A DNA stretch of 31,860 nucleotides from a virus: IMG/VR virus record IMGVR_UViG_3300021511_000002, positions 1 through 31,860 of that record. The stretch is one strand, 5' to 3'. Shown piece after piece: positions 7,407 to 15,776 of the stretch. Under the pieces are notes generated by a model that was given only the letters and a program-made list of their open reading frames with translations, did no database searches and was not told where the DNA came from. Within the stretch, counting starts at the first letter, position 1, and the number at the start of each line of letters is the position of its first letter. Position numbers and translations under genes: made by a program.

Positions 7407-7919
7407 TCAACTCCTTAATAACAGCCATATAAGGCTGATTGTCAAAAAATTCAAACCGAGCTCCCACCCGATCGCCTGCCAAAGCCCCATACGTCCACGC
7501 TGCCAGCGCTTCACACGCAGAGGAAAAAATCCGTTATGGCAAAACCAGAAAGATTTTGCACGCCCAAACACTATCTTATAAATGGCTTCTGTGAGGTCAA
7601 CCAAATTAGCTAGCACAAATCCCCAGATTAGAAAGACAACGCCCTCTACGCGGGTCAGTGTTCCTATCTGTAAGGCTAACACAACGCACAACGCGAGCCA
7701 AAGGGGATAATAGTTCACAATTAAATTATAAGCCCGCCTTAGCCATGTCTTTTCCCTACGATACCAGCCACCACGCGGGTAAAATTCTGGATACAGATCG
7801 CAAAGGAAATGAGAACAGAACCCCAGTGGGATAAGATAAAGATAGGGATTCTTAACGCCCATTTTGATCAAGACTGCCGCAAAAAGCATGCCAACCGAGC
7901 CGTGCATCGTAGTATACAT
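7407..7919 (-). CDS. Integral membrane protein, possible membrane-bound hydrolase-like
   Basis: 170 residues with about four membrane segments (residues ~5-30, ~68-90, ~93-112, ~150-168). His6 (MHGSVG), then SHFLCDLYPE, give an H...H...D pattern reminiscent of the YdjM/DUF457-type membrane-bound metal-dependent hydrolases. The match is partial, so the function is uncertain. A basic loop (RVKRWQRGRMG) precedes the last helix. It directly follows the lysis genes (TAAATG junction), so a role in lysis or envelope interaction is possible. Confidence 0.65.
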   Translation of the reverse strand: MYTTMHGSVGMLFAAVLIKMGVKNPYLYLIPLGFCSHFLCDLYPEFYPRGGWYRREKTWLRRAYNLIVNYYPLWLALCVVLALQIGTLTRVEGVVFLIWGFVLANLVDLTEAIYKIVFGRAKSFWFCHNGFFPLRVKRWQRGRMGLWQAIGWELGLNFLTISLIWLLLRS

Positions 7920-8024
7920 TTACCCTTCCCCTTTACGTCGGATTTTACTCACCACTAGGTCGTCTACGAGCATTTTGACCAATTTCCAGATGATGCGCAC
8001 AATTAAACGCTTTTTTCCTACCAC
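7920..8024 (-). CDS. Small basic hypothetical protein (34 aa)
   Basis: GTG start overlapping the stop of the M15 peptidase gene, stop TAA immediately followed by the ATG of the next gene. This fit at both ends is the main support. The product (start MVGKKRLIVRIIWKLV) is basic with a short amphipathic helix. A G-rich stretch upstream (GGGGCGGG) could serve as ribosome site. No function recognised. Confidence 0.45.
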   Translation of the reverse strand: MVGKKRLIVRIIWKLVKMLVDDLVVSKIRRKGEG

Positions 8025-8533
8025 GACGCGCCCGCCCCTAGCCAATCGCGTTTTTTATACCCAAAATCTACATGCACTCCCCACACATAAGCACCTATAC
8101 CCATCTTGTCTGAGTAAACTTTACATGCAAAATGTCGTTTCCAAAAGAAATCTACCTCATCCCGAGACAACAAAGCGGTATTTTTCCAAAATTTACGTAT
8201 ATAATTCTTATACTCTCTTAAGCTTCCCTTAATAGGCACAGAATCCATAGCCCGAAATTCCATGTGCTTGCTCTTCTCAGCCCCCCCCACCGCCTGGTTG
8301 TTCTCAGGGCTTCGATATCCACTTATGATACGAATCGGGCCAAAACGCAAACGCAAAAACTCAAGGAAAATGAGCGCCTGTAAGCAGTTCCTCCACAGCC
8401 TCTGAGGTGGTAGATTATAAACCCTTTGACCCCGAACCAAACATAACTCATGTGCGTTAAAATGCGCTATCTCGTTGTCAGTCAAGAAGTTATCAAGCCC
8501 AACATAGGTATCTGGATAAGTTTTAACGCGCAT
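8018..8533 (-). CDS. Endolysin, peptidase M15 family (murein peptidase)
   Basis: 171 residues. Peptidase M15A zinc-binding pattern: SGYRSPENNQAVGG followed by SKHMEFRAMD (His and Asp ligands, replacing the usual S-x-H-x-x-G-x-A-x-D with Glu at the Gly position), and a C-terminal VHVDFGYKKRDW with the third His ligand. M15 enzymes cleave peptide bonds in the murein stem or cross-bridge. I chose the ATG at 8533 (MRVKTYPDTY) because AAAGGAG lies just before it; an upstream ATG would add ten residues with no ribosome site. It overlaps the holin-like gene by 11 bases. There is no signal peptide, so export would rely on the holin. Confidence 0.88.
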   Translation of the reverse strand: MRVKTYPDTYVGLDNFLTDNEIAHFNAHELCLVRGQRVYNLPPQRLWRNCLQALIFLEFLRLRFGPIRIISGYRSPENNQAVGGAEKSKHMEFRAMDSVPIKGSLREYKNYIRKFWKNTALLSRDEVDFFWKRHFACKVYSDKMGIGAYVWGVHVDFGYKKRDWLGAGASW

Positions 8534-8780
8534 CTTTCTCCTTTCCAGCCCATAATAGATCAACTTTTACCTTCAACCCGCTAATGCACTTTAATTGTTG
8601 CTTTATTTCCCGCAAGTTCCGTTCTATATTCAAAAACTTCTCGTTTGCAACGCCTTTTGAACCATTCCCAATAACGCCCGAAGCCTGCAAAAGTAAATAG
8701 AGAAGGAGCGTAAAAACCGAGCTCCCACTAGCTGTTGCTATCCCGCGTGCGTTCCCGTTTTTTAACAGATTTCCTACCAC
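8523..8780 (-). CDS. Holin-like membrane protein
   Basis: 85 residues: one hydrophobic segment (residues ~13-38, GIATASGSSVFTLLLYLLLQ) followed by a charged coiled-coil-like helix (NIERNLREIKQQLKCI). Together with its overlap with the endolysin gene this is the usual arrangement of a one-segment holin. The start is GTG with GAGAGGGG upstream. No holin family can be named. An XhlA-like or spanin-like role is an alternative. Confidence 0.6.
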   Translation of the reverse strand: MVGNLLKNGNARGIATASGSSVFTLLLYLLLQASGVIGNGSKGVANEKFLNIERNLREIKQQLKCISGLKVKVDLLWAGKEKDAR

Positions 8781-8874
8781 GCTTTTCCCCTCTCTCTTTA
8801 TACTGTTTTTTACCCCTTTTTAGGGAAGGCTTTCGCCCCCCCCCTCCCCTTAGGCTATTTCTTTTGGCACGCAT
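8728..8874 (-). CDS. Small Arg/Lys-rich ORF (48 aa), doubtful
   Basis: ATG three bases after the stop of the upstream gene (TAATAATG), 48 codons, overlapping the holin-like gene in another frame by 53 bases. The product is almost entirely basic (MRAKRNSLRGGGRKPSLKRG). A G9 run (8836-8844) encodes its GGG and could slip. It may be a nucleic-acid-binding peptide or simply the leader of the holin-like gene. Confidence 0.3.
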   Translation of the reverse strand: MRAKRNSLRGGGGRKPSLKRGKKQYKERGEKRGRKSVKKRERTRDSNS

Positions 8875-8876
8875 TA

Positions 8877-9209
8877 TTAACTTCCAAAAAAACCGATATA
8901 GCTAACCTTAGGCGCGCCGGCCGAATAAAGAACGACGTCAAAAAGCTCCAAGAAAAGCGAATCCAAAATCAGCTCATCATACTGATTCCGCAGCCAATGC
9001 GTGGTGAGATCGTTATCCCAAATTAGTGCAGCTCCCGCATCACGCGCAACAATCTGGACACCCAAAGCCACTGCAGAATGCAGTGTAATCACAGCACGGG
9101 TCGTCCCCGTAGCGAATTGCAGTATTGTTTTGGTCGCAGCGACAAGCGTTACTTTCGCATTCGCAGTAGAAATTGTCTTTCCGTATAGTTTCCTCGCTGG
9201 TGTGCTCAT
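8877..9209 (-). CDS. Hypothetical virion-associated protein
   Basis: 110 residues, beta-rich, with many Ala/Thr/Val strands (VTLVAATKTILQFATGTTRAVITL). Not recognised. It directly follows the major capsid gene with a strong ribosome site (AGGAGGGG), so a capsid accessory or fibre role is possible. It ends just before a half-copy of the sigma-54-like motif (TTGGCACG at 8864-8871). Confidence 0.7.
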   Translation of the reverse strand: MSTPARKLYGKTISTANAKVTLVAATKTILQFATGTTRAVITLHSAVALGVQIVARDAGAALIWDNDLTTHWLRNQYDELILDSLFLELFDVVLYSAGAPKVSYIGFFGS

Positions 9210-9219
9210 CTGCCCCTCC

Positions 9220-10245
9220 TTATGGTATAATTTTTAGAGCCTTGACACACATCGGGTTAACCAGGATCGGAATGCCGTAATAACTGATCTGCTCCCAGTA
9301 TTTATAGGGCTTCTTCTCCCCTGATTTTACCCCACCACCACTATTTACGCCGTAGCCTACCCGACCCGTACTAGGATCAACAACTCGCGCTAATACCCAT
9401 GCTTTTCGAGAATCCCTAGGCATAAAATAAATCACATTGTCCGTCAAAAATGGAAGACCTGCATGCACTAGCGGCGTTCCGCTGATTTTTCCCCATCTGC
9501 CAGCATGTTTTTGCCAATCTAATCCCTGCCAGCCCCTAGGGACTTGTCCTGGACGTCCATACATGAGGTCACTCTTAATCCCCTCATCCATAGCTCCCCA
9601 ATCACCAGTTATTGCCGTCCGAATCGTCTTGCCCGTTGTATTATTGTAAAATGCAATAACTTCATCAATTCCATTCTCATTTAGCGTATCCAAAATTCCT
9701 GCCAAATCACCGTAGACATCAGAACCAGCTGCAAGCCAAGACACAGCAACCGTAGTTAGGATCGTATGTCCAGTTACATTCATATCTACGCCAGGATCTA
9801 TGGCATCCACGCCTGCAACCTGCGTAATCGTTCCCAAACTTCCCTGCTCAGCAATAGCATGCTCCAGGCGAGCCTCTATAGACCGCTGACAAGCGTTCCT
9901 CATCAGCGCTCTTGCCTTCATTTCGCTCAGTGGGTTACCCGCCTCGTCAGTCAGTCCGTTCTGCACCATGTCAGCCTGCGAGAGGCTCTTTTCGATCAAC
10001 ATGGGAAGCGCATTTACCTCTTTTTGACCTGGACGCTGATCGTGTAGCTGCTGTGCATTAGCACCTATGGTAGAGACCCCACCCATCTCACCTTTTTGCA
10101 TACCTTGAGACACGCCTAGACGTCCCGTAGGATAATTCTTCGCACTTTTTTGAAGGTATTTGAGCAACGGATGGGAACTATAAATTTCTGCAGTATTAAG
10201 CGCAAGAACTTCTGGTGTCGCCTTAACTATCGTTTTGCTTAACAT
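9220..10245 (-). CDS. Major capsid protein
   Basis: 341 residues. Position after protease/scaffold and decoration gene and a strong ribosome site (GGGGGAGGTAAAAA) point to the abundant shell protein. The N-terminal arm (MLSKTIVKATPEVLALN), the helix KARALMRNACQRSIEARLEHAIAE, the strand-rich middle (TGHTILTTVAVSWLAAGSDVYGDLAGILDTL) and the ending PYKYWEQISYYGIPILVNPMCVKALKI match the general HK97-fold pattern, closest by eye to the lambda gpE/DUF-type capsids. The family assignment is tentative; the role is not. Confidence 0.82.
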   Translation of the reverse strand: MLSKTIVKATPEVLALNTAEIYSSHPLLKYLQKSAKNYPTGRLGVSQGMQKGEMGGVSTIGANAQQLHDQRPGQKEVNALPMLIEKSLSQADMVQNGLTDEAGNPLSEMKARALMRNACQRSIEARLEHAIAEQGSLGTITQVAGVDAIDPGVDMNVTGHTILTTVAVSWLAAGSDVYGDLAGILDTLNENGIDEVIAFYNNTTGKTIRTAITGDWGAMDEGIKSDLMYGRPGQVPRGWQGLDWQKHAGRWGKISGTPLVHAGLPFLTDNVIYFMPRDSRKAWVLARVVDPSTGRVGYGVNSGGGVKSGEKKPYKYWEQISYYGIPILVNPMCVKALKIIP

Positions 10246-10258
10246 TTTTTACCTCCCC

Positions 10259-10600
10259 CTAAGCCGTAGCTTTTCTGAAATTAGCCCAAACAGGATCGCT
10301 CTCGATATTTACATGCCAATTCGCGACCTCCGCAGTATCAATTACCCCTGCCGTGATCGCAGTCGCATCAATATCATTCACACCATCCATTAGCACTTCA
10401 TATCGCAAAAACCCAACACACACTAGCACATTTGTGTAGACGATATATTTCCCACCACTCAAGGCTAGCGCTAGCAATTTTGGTATGGTTTTTGATCCGC
10501 CATAAACCTGTGCAGCTGCAATAACCCCGCTGCTAGTCCTGTCTACCTGGTAGATGCCATCCGCTTCATATCTCTGTTCCCTCAGATTTATACTGCCCAC
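10259..10600 (-). CDS. Head decoration protein candidate
   Basis: 113 residues, beta-rich, starting with GTG eight bases after AGGAGG-like GGAGGT. Size, composition (MGSINLREQRYEADGIYQVD, KLLALALSGGKYIVYTNVLVC) and location between scaffold and major capsid genes fit a lambda gpD-like or DUF2190-like capsid cement protein. A sigma-54-like motif (10480) is embedded on the opposite strand where the gene encodes SKTIPK. Confidence 0.6.
   Translation of the reverse strand: MGSINLREQRYEADGIYQVDRTSSGVIAAAQVYGGSKTIPKLLALALSGGKYIVYTNVLVCVGFLRYEVLMDGVNDIDATAITAGVIDTAEVANWHVNIESDPVWANFRKATA
10480..10497 (+). promoter_or_regulatory. Oriented sigma-54-like motif
   Basis: TTGGTATGGTTTTTGATC differs from the 16825 copy mainly by one C to T. 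It is inside the decoration-protein gene. Confidence 0.4.
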
Positions 10601-10601
10601 G

Positions 10602-11066
10602 TTAGACCTCCATTCCCTGTTCGCGCATCGACTTCATTTCATCTGCAGGTGTGGTTTTGCCCGTTTCTTCAGCACTTAGCTGAATTTTTTTGATTGGAAG
10701 CGATTTGGCTACTAATTTTCGTTCTTTTATTAAATAAGCTGCAAACTGTAACTTACTTTCTCCCGAAAAAGCAGACAATTTTTTCAACTCGGCTTCTGAA
10801 AAATCCCCAGATAAAGTCTTCACTGCCCTATCTATGCTTTTCTTCACAGATTTAGCAGAAAACTCTACGCCCACAGCAGCCTTATCGTCCTCTTTAGGAG
10901 CGTCTTTTTCCTCAGGCTCTTTTTCGTCCCTTAAACTTTCCACTGCCTTCTCAAGGACTACAACCCGCTCCGTAAGAGCCTCTACAAGCGCAACAATCTC
11001 CTCAAGGGTAGGTTGATCCTCAATCTCTTTTTCTTCGTCCTCTATCGGTATTTCCTTGTCTGGCAT
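10602..11066 (-). CDS. Scaffold protein from internal start within the protease gene
   Basis: Inside the 366-residue protease/scaffold gene an in-frame ATG (MPDKEIPIEDEEKEIEDQP) is preceded by GGGGGGC, a good ribosome site. The 154-residue product would be a highly acidic, coiled-coil scaffold with a basic-helical C-terminus (YLIKERKLVAKSLPIKKI), the usual capsid-binding end. Nested scaffold genes of this kind are known in lambda (C/Nu3) and Mu (I/Z). Inference from sequence; not proven. Confidence 0.55.
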   Translation of the reverse strand: MPDKEIPIEDEEKEIEDQPTLEEIVALVEALTERVVVLEKAVESLRDEKEPEEKDAPKEDDKAAVGVEFSAKSVKKSIDRAVKTLSGDFSEAELKKLSAFSGESKLQFAAYLIKERKLVAKSLPIKKIQLSAEETGKTTPADEMKSMREQGMEV

Positions 11067-11702
11067 AATGCCCCCCTTTTTTTGACTTAATTTATTCAAA
11101 TCGTATTCCCTTGTTATGTCATTTATCCCCGCATCAGCTGGCGGGACAATCCCCAGCCAATCGCAACACAACAAACGTAACCGCCCATCATATCTGAAGT
11201 TACCAATCACCACGCTTCTGTTTGTCCACCGCTTTTTTTTGAAGATCGCATCCCCAACCTTTAGAGGAATGTATTCAACATCTCCATATAATTGATGTCC
11301 TGTTTGACTTTTCTCAACATACAACCTGGTGATGAGACCCGCATGCGCAAGCCCACCGCTATGCAGTATATCCTGAGTTCCATGCCCGATCCCCATCGGA
11401 ACAGTTGCCGTGCTTGCGTTAGCAATGCTTACGAGGTCCTCACGCTCATATACATGTCCGTTATGGGTCCCCGTGCTAAGCAGCGGCAAACGCCCACAAG
11501 TCCAATAATCGGCGTGTCTAACAGGCTTGTTCTCTATATTCTCGCGCTGAAAACGCAATTGCCATTTTTGCTCTTTTTCTCCGTGTTCAAAAACCTGCTC
11601 AACACCCATAATCGCAGCCCGAAGCGCTTCCTTCGCACTCGCCTGCCTGCTCAGCTCGCTTTCATATAAACTTTTGTATAAACTCTCTGCACTAAATTTC
11701 AT
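10602..11702 (-). CDS. Prohead protease-scaffold fusion (Mu gpI-like)
   Basis: 366 residues. Residues ~60-215 look like a Mu gpI/S49-like or S78-like capsid maturation protease: GRLPLLSTGTHNGHVYEREDL, VPMGIGHGTQD, an LYGDVEYIP strand and NRSVVIGNFRYDG. Candidate catalytic residues are the His in GIGHG and the Ser in NRSV; I cannot assign them with certainty. The rest is acidic scaffold. The ATG overlaps the portal-MuF stop by four bases (AATGAAAT). Confidence 0.72.
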   Translation of the reverse strand: MKFSAESLYKSLYESELSRQASAKEALRAAIMGVEQVFEHGEKEQKWQLRFQRENIENKPVRHADYWTCGRLPLLSTGTHNGHVYEREDLVSIANASTATVPMGIGHGTQDILHSGGLAHAGLITRLYVEKSQTGHQLYGDVEYIPLKVGDAIFKKKRWTNRSVVIGNFRYDGRLRLLCCDWLGIVPPADAGINDITREYDLNKLSQKKGGIMPDKEIPIEDEEKEIEDQPTLEEIVALVEALTERVVVLEKAVESLRDEKEPEEKDAPKEDDKAAVGVEFSAKSVKKSIDRAVKTLSGDFSEAELKKLSAFSGESKLQFAAYLIKERKLVAKSLPIKKIQLSAEETGKTTPADEMKSMREQGMEV

Positions 11703-13750
11703 TTTTGAATGTCTACCTGCTGAAAATGTATTCCATCCTCCAAAACTTCCTCTATTGATACCATACTCAACATACTTCTGCAGCCCGTGTGAAGAGGCGG
11801 TCTAATTTCGTCAATGCGGGGATCGTCGTATCTGTAATACCCCCCTGAAAGAGTCTCACAAACATCAGTCTGACGCCTGTCCTCAACCCCAATAAATTCG
11901 CATCCTGGAACGAGATCAGCGGGTAAGTATTTTCGCCTATACGCGTCCTGTTCCAGTTCTAGAAAACGCGTAAATTGTGTACTAGACATCGTATTCGCTC
12001 TTTGAAGCGAAAATCTCGCGCCGAAAGCCCGTAACTCCGCTGGTGTCAAGCCCTTAGACGCCTTCTCGGCTGCCATGCGCTGGAAATCCGCAGCGCTAGC
12101 ATAGACAAGGTTTTCGTTCTCACCAAGATAACGCAAAAAATAATCCCTACCAAGACGCTTACCGTCTTGGGTCCGCAACCACGCAGACATCGTTAGCGGG
12201 ATATCTCCTGCCAGTTCTTCTGTCATCGGAAGCCCGAACCTCATAGCAAGAACCATGCCAACTTGACGCGCAATCCAAAGCCGCATGCAAGTCAAGACTT
12301 CAGATAGGCTCTTATTGATTTTTTCCAGAGCGCCAACCTCCGCAAAATAGACAAGCGCTTGCTTTTTCATCCTATCCGCGATCTCAGATTGATAGGGATC
12401 CTGTCTTCTCATTTCCTCATAACGGTTCTGAGCCCATTTCCGACCCCTTAACTTTACACTCAATTTCTGCAACTTTTCCACAGGGGGGGTAGGTGCGATT
12501 TCAACCACGCTGCCCGCTGGCAATCCCAACGCCATAGAAACAACACCAGCATCAACACGCCAGCCCGCATTTTTCGCTTTCACATAATTATCCATTTTCT
12601 CACGCCTACTCACATCAGGCAGCTGCCAGTCTATGGACAGTTTGCTACCCATTATTCCCAGACTCTCCAAATATGGCTTGAAAACCTGAGCTATCAGTTC
12701 CTTTTCCAGTATTTTTGCATAACTCGATATAATGTTTTGCATAATTGGTTCTTGTGCTAAAGCTTGCGCATACGTTCCATATTTACTTTCCATGATCAGA
12801 CTCGTGCTGCCTATGATACCCCGTGCCTGCTGTCGTGCAAATAAATCGATAAGGTCTTGCATTAATGTCGGCTGCACAGACCCCAGAGGGAGAGCACTAG
12901 TTTTGAGCCCGTCGGGAATCCCAACGTTGAAAAGCTCCTCTATCCCTGCCATATCCAAAAGATAGCGTTCCTTTTCTGCCTGATCTACCTGTAGATACTC
13001 CCCGTCCTTGCCCATTACGCGCTCTGTCATGAGTCGGGGTATAGCCAGCTTTTTAGTGTAAATCTCAGCGGCTTTCTGGACGTTCTGACGGCTTTGGAAC
13101 GGCTTAAAAATCGGTCTAAAAACAGACATACCCCAAAGACAGCGGGGAAGCGAAACCCCTCGCAAAATCAACAATCTAGAAAGCGGAACGTAGTCAACAG
13201 ACCGCTCTTTTCCGTCTACTACCACCTCATAAGTCCCCGTCATCTGCTGCCAAACCACGCCAACGGGCTCGTATTCGTCAGTCAATTCAAAACGCGTTGG
13301 CGTCGGCAATAGACGCAATCCCTTGCAGATCGGATTCCCCGCTGCATCGGCATCCCAAAGAATCTCACTAAAAGACGTTCCACAGATCAGAGCCCATCTA
13401 AACGCGTCTCCAATCCCCGTTAGCAAGTCTCCAGCCGTCTCTAGTAGCCTCTCTATCGCCCCATGAGGTGCACCCCGCACTATCATCCCGCCACTGACAA
13501 CATAAGAAACCAATAAGTCAATTAAAATTTTGCTTAAAAAATCGTCCTTATACATATCCTCATAAACCGTTTCACCATATTTCACTTGATTCGGGTCAAG
13601 CGCTTCCTTCTGCAAATTCTCTGAATCCACGACCTCCACAGATGCCCTGTAAGCCTGCATAGCTGCCAATTTACGCTGTATGGACGGAAAAAACATCCCA
13701 ACATATTTACTGCGCGTGGTTTTGCCTAAAAGCTTTTGTATGAATTTCAC
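11699..13750 (-). CDS. Portal protein (Mu gp29/DUF935-like) fused to MuF head-morphogenesis domain
   Basis: 683 residues. Residues ~40-420 resemble Mu gp29/DUF935 portals: WALICGTSFSEILWD, LPRCLWGMSVFRPIF, ARGIIGSTSLIME, YAKILEKELIAQVFKPYL. Residues ~555-680 are a MuF (SPP1 gp7-like) domain ending with the Cys/His pattern VCETLSGGYYRYDD...RPPLHTGCRSML. In most phages portal and MuF are separate genes, so the fusion is notable though not unique. The portal ring is the DNA gate; MuF is a minor head protein delivered with DNA. One minus-strand copy of the TTGGCATGGTTCTTGCTA motif lies within it (12244-12261). Confidence 0.88.
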   Translation of the reverse strand: MKFIQKLLGKTTRSKYVGMFFPSIQRKLAAMQAYRASVEVVDSENLQKEALDPNQVKYGETVYEDMYKDDFLSKILIDLLVSYVVSGGMIVRGAPHGAIERLLETAGDLLTGIGDAFRWALICGTSFSEILWDADAAGNPICKGLRLLPTPTRFELTDEYEPVGVVWQQMTGTYEVVVDGKERSVDYVPLSRLLILRGVSLPRCLWGMSVFRPIFKPFQSRQNVQKAAEIYTKKLAIPRLMTERVMGKDGEYLQVDQAEKERYLLDMAGIEELFNVGIPDGLKTSALPLGSVQPTLMQDLIDLFARQQARGIIGSTSLIMESKYGTYAQALAQEPIMQNIISSYAKILEKELIAQVFKPYLESLGIMGSKLSIDWQLPDVSRREKMDNYVKAKNAGWRVDAGVVSMALGLPAGSVVEIAPTPPVEKLQKLSVKLRGRKWAQNRYEEMRRQDPYQSEIADRMKKQALVYFAEVGALEKINKSLSEVLTCMRLWIARQVGMVLAMRFGLPMTEELAGDIPLTMSAWLRTQDGKRLGRDYFLRYLGENENLVYASAADFQRMAAEKASKGLTPAELRAFGARFSLQRANTMSSTQFTRFLELEQDAYRRKYLPADLVPGCEFIGVEDRRQTDVCETLSGGYYRYDDPRIDEIRPPLHTGCRSMLSMVSIEEVLEDGIHFQQVDIQK
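12244..12261 (-). promoter_or_regulatory. Sigma-54-like motif, only copy in gene direction
   Basis: The minus strand reads TTGGCATGGTTCTTGCTA, matching the consensus as well as the plus-strand copies. It encodes VGMVLA in the portal-MuF protein. It could be chance, or the one sense promoter of the set. Confidence 0.3.
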
Positions 13751-13756
13751 CTAACT

Positions 13757-13785
13757 ACACTATATATTCCCCTTAATCCTGTCAA
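13757..13785 (-). promoter_or_regulatory. Candidate sigma-70-type promoter upstream of portal gene
   Basis: TTGACA (13780-13785) overlaps the terminase stop codon. TATAGT follows after 15 bases, or TAGTGT after 17. It sits in the 31-base gap before the portal ATG. The TTGACA is also part of a palindrome (TCCTGTTGACAGGA, 13777-13790), a possible operator. Confidence 0.35.
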
Positions 13786-15164
13786 CAGGAGAACACATTT
13801 ACTCGCGCAGGCGAAACATACTCGCTATGTTTCGATCTCTTCCCTGCCCGCAAATACAGAATCCCCTGCGTAATCGTGTCCACTATATCATCATGCTCAC
13901 CACGTGGAAACAACAGCAACTCATCAACCGCTTCCGTAAGTCGTTGATTGACAAGGACTTGACCAGATTCAAAAAAGGGCAATACCATGTTAACATAATA
14001 TATCTTGTTATGCTGCTTACCCACGCCCTTGACAGGTAAATCCCACTGCTCCCTATAGTATTGCACGCCCAGTTTTAGGGTCATCACGTCCTCTATTACC
14101 GCTATCTTAAGCAGACGGTGTCGGTCTATTAGCTGCTGACCTAGCATAGCACTCTCCCGCAGACTATCCCAACGCCCACGCAGCATGTCCATAATGTAAT
14201 AGCAGCCGTCCTTACCCTTGCCGATCACGGTCATAACGGTATAATCCGCGGCTTCACTTTTCCCAGCCGCTATATCCACACTAAGAATTGAATACTCAAT
14301 GTCCACAGGAACGCTCTCATCGTAAGTCCTTATCCACTCAGGCTTGATCATATACCCCCCTGTGTTATGGGGATTCATTTGATATTGACAGGCAAATATG
14401 GCGCTCCCCAGTGCTTGCTTTTTGTCCGCTAGGAATTCGTCAGACAAAATCGCTGGGTATCTGCTCTTACCCTGTTCATTATAGATATCATGAGCGTAAT
14501 CATTACCAGGCAAGCCTTGTCGCATTAACCTGTGATACTCATCCGCTACATGGTAACGAGTGCCATAATAAAGACGCTGCGACTTCTTCCAATCTACTAG
14601 CGTAGGGTATATCGTGGTCGCCAAACGATACCGCAGAGCATCCCTCTGGGCTCTGGTCTGGCTATTCTCATTATCCACTATATCGTCAAGGTCGAGAAAC
14701 TCAAAATGCTTCTGAGTCCACTGCCCCGTCAAGCCCGCGCCCCAGACCGTCGGCTCGGTCTGCATGCTATCACGCCGCGCTATCGTCCATAATTCCAGAT
14801 GCTTGCTGCGCTCCGCATCGAAAACGCCTGGAAAGATCGCATTGAGTTTCTTGTTGTTTTCCCATTGATGTCGCACCTGGTCTAATATCATGGCAGCTTG
14901 GCGCTCCGTATCCGAGCACAAGCCCTGTCTAGCCAATGGATAGTGTAGCATCCTATAGACCCGTATAGCCGTCCCTAGCACAGTCTTGCCAGAGCCGCGT
15001 GCTCCCAGACAGACATAGGCACGGGCATCCCATAGATCATAAAGCATGCGCCTATGTTCAGGATAAAATGTAAACTGCGGAAACAGAACATCCGTCAGAA
15101 GCGTCCATAACCCGTCAGGAGCGGTCAGTATGTATTTGGCTAGGGATTCATACCTATTTTTCAT
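13782..15164 (-). CDS. terL: Terminase large subunit
   Basis: 460 residues, ATPase-nuclease that packages DNA. ATPase domain: Walker A LGARGSGKTVLGTA (residues ~53-66) and Walker B FEFLDLDDIVDNE (~155-167). RNase H-like nuclease domain: SILSVDIAAGKSEAADYTV (first Asp, ~294), IAVIEDVMTL (~357) and the terminal acidic motif RGEHDDIVDTITQGI (~427). All three acidic positions are present, so the enzyme should be active. It overlaps the small-subunit gene by four bases. Confidence 0.95.
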   Translation of the reverse strand: MKNRYESLAKYILTAPDGLWTLLTDVLFPQFTFYPEHRRMLYDLWDARAYVCLGARGSGKTVLGTAIRVYRMLHYPLARQGLCSDTERQAAMILDQVRHQWENNKKLNAIFPGVFDAERSKHLELWTIARRDSMQTEPTVWGAGLTGQWTQKHFEFLDLDDIVDNENSQTRAQRDALRYRLATTIYPTLVDWKKSQRLYYGTRYHVADEYHRLMRQGLPGNDYAHDIYNEQGKSRYPAILSDEFLADKKQALGSAIFACQYQMNPHNTGGYMIKPEWIRTYDESVPVDIEYSILSVDIAAGKSEAADYTVMTVIGKGKDGCYYIMDMLRGRWDSLRESAMLGQQLIDRHRLLKIAVIEDVMTLKLGVQYYREQWDLPVKGVGKQHNKIYYVNMVLPFFESGQVLVNQRLTEAVDELLLFPRGEHDDIVDTITQGILYLRAGKRSKHSEYVSPARVNVFSC

Positions 15165-15634
15165 TTGGCACTCTCCCTGTCCACTATTTTTACCATGAGC
15201 GCCTGTAATTGTTGATCAACCTTAGGGTCGATCACCACAGTGTTCTGGATATTGACGACATCACGCAGGTTCTCGCCCAATCCTGGTGCAAAGAGTCTAA
15301 AATACATCTCGATAGCCGCAAGAGCTGCCTTATCGTTGCCTTCTTTAACCACGGTCATTAGACGATCGTAAACGTCTACGATGTCGTCCGCTGCCCGAAG
15401 GCTTAAACGCATGGTTGCCATGCTAACGGCGCGCCTGGACTGCTTGAGCCTGATCTCCTGAGCCATGATCTCAATCGTGGGATCGTTAGACAACCAGATA
15501 CGGAGAGTGCCATAGGAAATCCCCAGCCCCTGCGCAACCTTATTCTGATCGTTTTGCATAGCTAATCCCAATGCGATCCGTTCACGTTCATTTTTCGTCG
15601 CCTTTGCCAGATACTGGTTCTTTTCTGCTTTCAT
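15161..15634 (-). CDS. terS: Terminase small subunit
   Basis: 157 residues. N-terminal helix-turn-helix (MQNDQNKVAQGLGISYGTLRIWLSND, residues ~26-51), a central helical oligomerisation region and a C-terminal tail (QQLQALMVKIVDRES) that would contact the large subunit. It is the first gene after the repeat-rich non-coding segment, which is therefore a candidate for both the late promoter and the packaging site. Ribosome site AGGTAGG. Confidence 0.85.
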   Translation of the reverse strand: MKAEKNQYLAKATKNERERIALGLAMQNDQNKVAQGLGISYGTLRIWLSNDPTIEIMAQEIRLKQSRRAVSMATMRLSLRAADDIVDVYDRLMTVVKEGNDKAALAAIEMYFRLFAPGLGENLRDVVNIQNTVVIDPKVDQQLQALMVKIVDRESAK

Positions 15635-15759
15635 GTTTTACCTACCTTTTCCAGGTTTGTGTCTATAAAATCCTGTTTTCACACCTATCCCCCCTATAGC
15701 CTAGCCTATACCCCACTGCCCCAAAAACTGCTGCCTAGTAAGGAGAACCACCAAAAAAG

Positions 15760-15776
15760 AATGCCGACCACTTCCA
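15760..15776 (+). repeat. Inverted GGTCGGCATT box, left
   Basis: GAATGCCGACCACTTCC is inverted relative to the two boxes at 16169-16193. Confidence 0.55.
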
